This document shows, one piece after another, positions 59,159-64,000 of a stretch of 64,000 bases of DNA (position 1 is the first letter of the stretch; each line of letters opens with the position of its first letter). The stretch covers positions 992,001 to 1,056,000 of the forward strand of contig NZ_FYDD01000003.1 of NCBI RefSeq assembly GCF_900186585.1, given 5' to 3'. Source of the stretch: Massiliimalia timonensis (GTDB lineage Bacteria > Bacillota > Clostridia > Oscillospirales > Ruminococcaceae). Below the pieces are notes generated by a model that saw only the letters and a program-made list of their open reading frames with translations, made no database searches and was not told where the DNA came from. The position numbers were made by a program, and so were the translations under genes.

Positions 59159-59331
59159 TCTTTTTCCCCCTCATAATGAAATGGCAGTAAAATAAAAACT
59201 GCATAAAAAAAACACCGTTCCTGTTAGGAACGCATTAAGATGATTATATCATACTTCCCCTTTATGGTAAAGCATCCGCAAAACAGAAATCCCACAAAAC
59301 TTTATCCGCCCTTTTTGAGCATTTTCCACAG

Positions 59332-59371
59332 AAAAAAGACAGTTTCAGCAAATGCTGAAACTGTCTTTTTT
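59332..59371 (-). terminator. Terminator of pcrA
   Basis: AAAAAAGACAGTTTCAGCA and TGCTGAAACTGTCTTTTTT form a 19-bp stem. It overlaps the pcrA stop codon region and can also stop transcription in the other direction. Confidence 0.9.
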
Positions 59372-61730
59372 ATACTTTAAGCAGCTTGGCGAAGTTTGCC
59401 ATAATTTTTTTGGTCCCCACCTTGTCAAATGCTACTTCAACCAGCGTGTCGTTCCCCATTGGAGTCAGGGATAACACCATTCCCGTACCAAACACCTTAT
59501 GCCGAACCGTATCGCCGGGGGCAAAATCCACAGCAACCGTTTCCTGCTTCGGTGCAAACCCGGAAAGTCCCGCAGCCGGCTTTGGCTCAACAGCACGCCG
59601 CAGCACAGCCTGAGCTGAAGCCTGTTGATAGATGCGCACCGTATTATCTTTACATTCCAGTACCTCCTGAGGCAGTTCCTTAATAAAGCGGGACGGCAGA
59701 TTACGGGAGGTATTGCCAAACATCATCCTCTGCCCGGCATTGGTAACATAAAGCCGCTGCTTCGCCCGGGTGATCCCAACATAGGCCAAACGACGTTCCT
59801 CCTCGATTTCCTCCTGGCTCTGCATAGAGTTGTAGCTTGGGAAGATCCCGTCCTCCATGCCAATCAAAAATACCACCGGGAACTCCAGACCCTTAGCGGA
59901 GTGGATCGTCATCAAGATGACCTTGTCATCCGACGCGTTCATACTGTCCAGATCGGTGTAAAGGGAAACCTCCTCCAAAAATCCGGAAAGGGTCGCGTCC
60001 TCCCCATTTTCCTCCGAATATTTTACCAGGTTCGATTTTAGTTCCTCAATATTTTCCAGACGGACGCGCCCCTCTACCCCCTGCGCCATTAAAGCGATGC
60101 GGTAACCGGTGTGTTCCATCAGTTCATCCAATAATTCATCTAACGGGAGGGAGAGTGCCAATTCACTCATTTCCTCGATCATGTCCACAAACTCCTGAAG
60201 TACTCTCGCCTTTTTGGAAAGCACACCATATTCATCCGCAGTGCGCATTACCTCAAACATGCTGATCCCAGTTTGCAGAGAGATGCTTTCTACCGCCTTT
60301 ACAGTGCTTCCCCCAATGCCGCGCTTCGGCTCGTTGATGATCCGCTTTAAACGCACGCTGTCCGCATGATTATTGATGACTTGGAAATAGGCCAGCACGT
60401 CTTTGATCTCTTTCCGCTCGAAAAACTTGGTGCCGCCCACGATCTTGTAGTCGATCCCGCTTTTGATGAGCGCGCGCTCTATCTGGTTGGATTGCGCGTT
60501 CATACGATACAGGATCGCATGGTCGGCAAAACACATCCCATTTTGAACATCTTCCTGGATCACATCGGTGACAAAACGGCTTTCCTCATAGTCGTCCCGA
60601 CCGCGGAACAGGGTGATCTTCTCCCCCTCTCCGTTGTCTGTCCACAGGTTTTTCCCCTTCCGGCCAAGGTTATGCTTGATGACCGCATTTGCCGCGTCCA
60701 AAATATTTTGGGTAGAACGGTAGTTTTGCTCCAGCCGAATCACTACGGCGTTTTGGAACTGGTGTTCAAAGCTTAAAATATTTTCAATAGTAGCTCCCCG
60801 GAAGCGGTAGATGCTCTGGTCGTCGTCCCCGACAACACAGAGGTTTTGATGTTTCCGAGAAAGCAGGCTCACCAGCCGGTACTGAAGCTGGTTGGTGTCC
60901 TGGTATTCGTCTACCAATATGTATTTGTAAAGGTTCTGGTAATGGTCCAACACATCGGGAAACTGCTCAAACAGCTGGACTGTCAGCAGGATGATGTCGT
61001 CAAAATCCACTGCATTAGAAGCTTTTAACCGCTTTTGGTACTGCCCGTACAGGTTTGCAATAGTTTTTAAACGGAAATCGGATTCCGCTTCTGCCATAAA
61101 CTGCTCCGGCGTCTGCATGCTGTCTTTCCGGCGGCTGATCTCCCCCAAACAACTTTTAGGCGGGAACATCTTATCGCTTACCCCAAGATCCGCCAAGCAG
61201 TCTTTCATCACCCGTACACTGTCGTCAGTATCATAAATCGTAAAGGAAGAGGTGTATCCCAAAGCGCTGATCTCCCGGCGCAGGATCCGTACGCAAATAG
61301 AGTGGAACGTCCCAGAACGGACGTCGGCTCCTCTATCGCCCAGCCGCTGCGTCAGCCTCTCCTTTAATTCATTCGCCGCTTTGTTTGTAAAGGTAATGGC
61401 CAGTACATTCCATGGCGATACTGTTGGAGAAGCCAGAAGGCTTACCATACGTTCCCGGTTTTCCTTGTTTCCGGCAGCATAGTCCTTTAAAAACGCAATG
61501 TCATCCTCACAAAGGTCATATGGCAGCGTATCATCAAACCATGCATTTCCAAACTCCAGCAAATGCCCGATCCGATTTACCAATACCGTGGTTTTTCCGC
61601 TTCCCGCGCCCGCCAAGATCAAAAGCGGTCCATTTACCCGGTAAACCGCCTCCCGCTGCTGTTCATTTAAAAAATGGTATTCCGATTCCAAGATCTCCCG
61701 TTTCAGGGAAAAATATTGCTGTTCTATCAT
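59370..61730 (-). CDS. pcrA: ATP-dependent DNA helicase PcrA/UvrD
   Basis: A 786-residue superfamily 1 helicase. Motifs in order: LNEQQREAVYRVNGPLLILA (Q motif), AGAGSGKTTVLVNRIGHL (Walker A), LAITFTNKAANELKERL (Ia), ILVDEYQDTNQLQYRLV (II), CVVGDDDQSIYRFRGATI (III), TIHSAKGLEFPVVFLIGMED (V) and RLAYVGITRAKQRLYV (VI). A C-terminal Tudor-like domain (GDTVRHKVFGTGMVLSLTPM) is typical of PcrA. It acts in repair and clears transcription complexes. Single gene. Confidence 0.97.
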   Translation of the reverse strand: MIEQQYFSLKREILESEYHFLNEQQREAVYRVNGPLLILAGAGSGKTTVLVNRIGHLLEFGNAWFDDTLPYDLCEDDIAFLKDYAAGNKENRERMVSLLASPTVSPWNVLAITFTNKAANELKERLTQRLGDRGADVRSGTFHSICVRILRREISALGYTSSFTIYDTDDSVRVMKDCLADLGVSDKMFPPKSCLGEISRRKDSMQTPEQFMAEAESDFRLKTIANLYGQYQKRLKASNAVDFDDIILLTVQLFEQFPDVLDHYQNLYKYILVDEYQDTNQLQYRLVSLLSRKHQNLCVVGDDDQSIYRFRGATIENILSFEHQFQNAVVIRLEQNYRSTQNILDAANAVIKHNLGRKGKNLWTDNGEGEKITLFRGRDDYEESRFVTDVIQEDVQNGMCFADHAILYRMNAQSNQIERALIKSGIDYKIVGGTKFFERKEIKDVLAYFQVINNHADSVRLKRIINEPKRGIGGSTVKAVESISLQTGISMFEVMRTADEYGVLSKKARVLQEFVDMIEEMSELALSLPLDELLDELMEHTGYRIALMAQGVEGRVRLENIEELKSNLVKYSEENGEDATLSGFLEEVSLYTDLDSMNASDDKVILMTIHSAKGLEFPVVFLIGMEDGIFPSYNSMQSQEEIEEERRLAYVGITRAKQRLYVTNAGQRMMFGNTSRNLPSRFIKELPQEVLECKDNTVRIYQQASAQAVLRRAVEPKPAAGLSGFAPKQETVAVDFAPGDTVRHKVFGTGMVLSLTPMGNDTLVEVAFDKVGTKKIMANFAKLLKV

Positions 61731-61851
61731 AAAAAGCCTGTTCCTTTCTTCAAATCACAGGTTTTATTGTACCATAAATCAGTTCCGAAAAAAAGCCCGT
61801 GAAACAAGAAACACACAGAAAATGCTTTTAGTCAAGGACCAGCGCAGATTT

Positions 61852-62100
61852 TTATCCAAAATCATGCCGGTTTCCGGCGTTACTCCCCACTTCTTCCAAT
61901 GTACGGACAATCTCTTCAATTTTAATGAAGCATTCCGAATCCTCCAAACTGTCATCTTCAAGAATCCTTTTTATGTTGCACAATGCCCGATAGCTTTCCT
62001 GCCGAATGATCTCATCCGCATTCAGGCGCAGGCCGGGAAAGGTGACCTGTACAGTTTCCCGTTCCAGTACTTTCAATAAGATCTCTTGATATAATTCCAT
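61852..62100 (-). CDS. Small conserved hypothetical protein
   Basis: About 82 residues from the ATG at 62100 (a GTG at 62109 gives 85). MELYQEILLKVLERETVQVT and LEDSECFIKIEEIVRTLEEV are helical. It lies divergently from a small CopG-like gene. Not recognised; upstream RBS is weak. Confidence 0.65.
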   Translation of the reverse strand: MELYQEILLKVLERETVQVTFPGLRLNADEIIRQESYRALCNIKRILEDDSLEDSECFIKIEEIVRTLEEVGSNAGNRHDFG

Positions 62101-62205
62101 CTTCCTCACATCTATACTACTTTATACCACTTTAAGCGAATAGTCAATATCTTATCCTACAATATAGTATAATATAATTATTATTTTTAAGCTGAGGGGA
62201 TAGCT

Positions 62206-62355
62206 ATGAAACCACTAAAACAAAAAGTCAGCATCACATTAGATGAGGATGTGATCAAAAATTTGAAAACGTTAGCAGAAGAATGTGACCGTTCCCTTTC
62301 ACAATACATCAATCTGATTTTAAAGGAATACCTGAAAAACCTTGATCAGCAATAG
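62206..62355 (+). CDS. Small CopG-like ribbon-helix-helix protein (49 residues)
   Basis: From the ATG at 62206 with GAGGGGATAGCT upstream and a TATAAT at 62168-62173. MKPLKQKVSITLDEDVIKNL KTLAEECDRS-type sequence: a beta strand (KVSITLDEDVIKNL) and helices (LAEECDRSLSQYINLIL) of the ribbon-helix-helix DNA-binding family. Too short to be listed by usual ORF cut-offs. May be a free-standing repressor, or an antitoxin whose partner is not visible here. Confidence 0.82.
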   Translation: MKPLKQKVSITLDEDVIKNLKTLAEECDRSLSQYINLILKEYLKNLDQQ

Positions 62356-62365
62356 CCCTGATTGT

Positions 62366-62413
62366 AAAGAAGCTCCATTGTAAAGGCGATCAGCCTTACA
62401 ATGGAGCTTCTTT
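62366..62413. terminator. Bidirectional terminator between CopG-like gene and aroE
   Basis: AAAGAAGCTCCATTGTAA...TTACAATGGAGCTTCTTT, a long perfect stem serving both convergent genes. TTTGGATTTT follows on the plus strand. Confidence 0.88.
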
Positions 62414-62436
62414 GGATTTTAACTTTTAAGTCTCTG

Positions 62437-63300
62437 CTATTTTTCGGGAAATAACGCTTTTTTCACCAGTTCTACCGGCATTGGCTTTCCGGTCCATTTT
62501 TCAAAAGAAGCCGCTCCTTGATACAGCACCATTCCCAGCCCATTCATGGTGCGGCAGCCGGTTTCTTTAGCCATTTGCAGCAGCAGGGTTTCCCGTGGCT
62601 GATAAATCACGTCGCTTACAAACAGTTCCCGATGCAGAAAGCTTTGATCCGGAATTGGCGACTGCCCCTCCATGGGCTTCATCCCTACCTGCGTGGCATT
62701 GATCAGCAGTTCACTTTTGTCCAGACTGTATTTTAATGCTTCCCTGTCATTTAAGGGAAATACTTCTAAGGTGCAGTTCGTTTTGCCTTCGATCCGGGAA
62801 ACCATATTCCGGGCACGTTCTTCATTTCGATTGAAAACTGTAATCTGAGCGGCGCCATCCAAAGCAGCCTGAGCACAGATCGCGGTCGCGGCGCCCCCAG
62901 CCCCTAATAAAACCACTTTTTTCCCAGAGATCTCAAAACCCTCTTCCCGAAGGGAACGCAGATAGCCTTCCCCATCGGTAATATGACCGGTCAGAATTCC
63001 CTCATCGTTGATAATGGTGTTGACTGCACCAACCATTTGAGCGGCAGGTGTCAATCTGTCCATCAATGGAACTACCGCAGTCTTACAGGGCATCGTCACA
63101 TTTGCCCCCCGCATCCGAAAAGCTTTCAGCGCTGCGATTGCCTGCGGCACCTCGCCGCTCCCCACCTCAAAGGCCAGGTAAGCATAATCCAGCCCCAGCG
63201 CTTTAAAGGAGAGGTTATGCATCATCGGGGAAACACTGTGTTTTACCGGCGAGCCAAACAGCCCCAGCAATACTGTGCTCCCTGTGATCCGTTGTTCCAT
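62437..63300 (-). CDS. aroE: Shikimate dehydrogenase
   Basis: 287 residues from the ATG at 63300 (AAAGAGATGATGATAAC); a TTG-initiated extension to 63330 is unlikely. LFGSPVKHSVSPMMHNLSFK is the substrate-binding SxS motif, RGANVTMPCK carries the catalytic Lys, and VVLLGAGGAATAICAQAALD binds NADP. It reduces 3-dehydroshikimate to shikimate in aromatic amino-acid synthesis. It stands away from other aro genes here. Length is normal. Confidence 0.95.
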   Translation of the reverse strand: MEQRITGSTVLLGLFGSPVKHSVSPMMHNLSFKALGLDYAYLAFEVGSGEVPQAIAALKAFRMRGANVTMPCKTAVVPLMDRLTPAAQMVGAVNTIINDEGILTGHITDGEGYLRSLREEGFEISGKKVVLLGAGGAATAICAQAALDGAAQITVFNRNEERARNMVSRIEGKTNCTLEVFPLNDREALKYSLDKSELLINATQVGMKPMEGQSPIPDQSFLHRELFVSDVIYQPRETLLLQMAKETGCRTMNGLGMVLYQGAASFEKWTGKPMPVELVKKALFPEK

Positions 63301-63424
63301 GTTATCATCATCTCTTTCTTCATTTGACAAATTCCCAGTAAGCCTGTATTTTGAAAAGGTACATATCCTATTCAGGCCTGCTTTCCTTGTTATTTTATTC
63401 TGTTTCTAACGGATTGTCAAACCC

Positions 63425-63453
63425 TTGCAACTAAAGGAAAAAAGGCGTATAAT
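63425..63453 (+). promoter_or_regulatory. Sigma-A promoter of uxaC
   Basis: TTGCAA and TATAAT, 17 bp apart, 33 bp upstream of the uxaC start. Confidence 0.75.
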
Positions 63454-63485
63454 TCAGGTAAATGACTTGAAAGGGAGGAATTTCG

Positions 63486-64000
63486 ATGAAACAGGCGTTT
63501 CTGGACCAGAATTTTTTATTGTCGACCGACACGGCAAAAATCCTGTACCACCAATATGCTAAACCCATGCCGATCGTGGACTACCACTGTCATATCAGCC
63601 CGGCAGAGATCGCTCAGGACCGGCAGTTTCAAAACCTGACCCAGCTCTGGCTGGAGGGAGACCACTACAAATGGAGGCTTTTAAGGGCAAACGGTATCCC
63701 GGAGGAAGAAATTACCGGCACTGATGCTACGGATTATGAAAAATTCTGTTTATGGGCGTCGGTCCTGCCAAAAGCGATCGGAAATCCCCTTTATCATTGG
63801 ACACATCTGGAATTGCAGCGTTATTTTGGTATATATGAACCGCTCAATGAATCCTCCGCGGAACGCATTTGGGAGATCAGTTCCAAAAAATGCGCCGCCC
63901 ACGCCCTTTCTGCCCGGAATATCATCCGGCATTCCAACGTTCGGGTCCTCTGTACCACCGACGACCCGATAGATTCCTTGCAGGAGCATGAGCAGCTAGC
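63486..64000 (+). CDS. uxaC: Glucuronate (uronate) isomerase, N-terminal part cut by window edge
   Basis: 171 codons are visible from the ATG at 63486 (AAAGGGAGGAATTTCG). FLLSTDTAKILYHQYAKPMP, VDYHCHISPAEIAQD (the metal-binding HxH of the amidohydrolase-like fold) and WLEGDHYKWRLLRANGI are hallmarks of uronate isomerase. It converts glucuronate to fructuronate, or galacturonate to tagaturonate. The rest of the ~465-residue protein lies beyond the window. Confidence 0.95.
   Translation, partial: MKQAFLDQNFLLSTDTAKILYHQYAKPMPIVDYHCHISPAEIAQDRQFQNLTQLWLEGDHYKWRLLRANGIPEEEITGTDATDYEKFCLWASVLPKAIGNPLYHWTHLELQRYFGIYEPLNESSAERIWEISSKKCAAHALSARNIIRHSNVRVLCTTDDPIDSLQEHEQL

Noticed and set aside
59200..59240. 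GTTCCTGTTAGGAAC palindrome before the MATE gene as a T-box or riboswitch
   Set aside because: It is a single short stem without the conserved T-box or riboswitch elements, and lies between two genes where a simple stem is unremarkable.

Overview
The window looks like a chromosome segment of an endospore-forming, low-GC Gram-positive bacterium, most likely class Clostridia from a gut-type habitat. The sporulation pair spoIIGA-sigE, a collagen-like Gly-X-Thr surface protein, Shine-Dalgarno sites of the AGGAGG type and clean TTGACA/TATAAT promoters all point that way. Genus and species cannot be named from the sequence alone.

Positions 1-12.8 kb (minus strand) hold a sugar locus whose gene set matches the streptococcal msm (raffinose/melibiose/sucrose) locus. 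It encodes sucrose phosphorylase, a solute-binding lipoprotein with two permeases, a LacI-type regulator, an ADP-ribosylglycohydrolase-like protein, a GH13 alpha-glucosidase and a GH27 alpha-galactosidase. The alpha-galactosidase is split by a complete IS21-family element (507-3102) with a 5-bp target duplication, and removing the element restores the frame exactly. The GH13 enzyme has Asp where its family has a conserved active-site His. The operon promoter is a consensus sigma-A promoter with a LacI-like operator over the -35 box, followed by a leader with two competing hairpins.

Positions 13-18 kb carry the collagen-like protein, tRNA-Thr(CGT), sigE and spoIIGA behind a long-spacer Spo0A-type promoter, a DUF368 polyprenyl-phosphate translocase, and the 3' part of a cysteine-rich conserved gene.

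Positions 18,056-55,176 are a complete-looking siphovirus-type prophage of about 37.1 kb. From right to left it has a large serine integrase, a CI/Cro switch with repeated operators, recombination and replication genes (Sak/Rad52-like, HNH nuclease, SSB, DnaB, RusA), nucleotide and DNA modification genes, a late regulator, a hicAB toxin-antitoxin pair, terminases, portal, a MuF-type minor head protein fused to an HELFH metallopeptidase-like tail, capsid, connector, tail, baseplate and lysis genes. Cargo genes include a lipoprotein with its own promoter and terminator. The prophage sits inside the cysteine-rich gene. The 5' end of that gene, with its RBS and a sigma-K-like promoter, lies at the right edge, and excision at a TCTGA core would rebuild a 272-codon reading frame. 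The predicted attP is a 48-bp imperfect palindrome, as expected for serine integrases. This resembles skin-like elements that interrupt sporulation genes and is the most striking feature of the window.

Positions 55.3-64 kb return to host genes: a prohibitin-like membrane protein, a zinc-ribbon membrane protein, a MATE transporter, PcrA helicase, a small CopG-like protein, shikimate dehydrogenase and the start of glucuronate isomerase.
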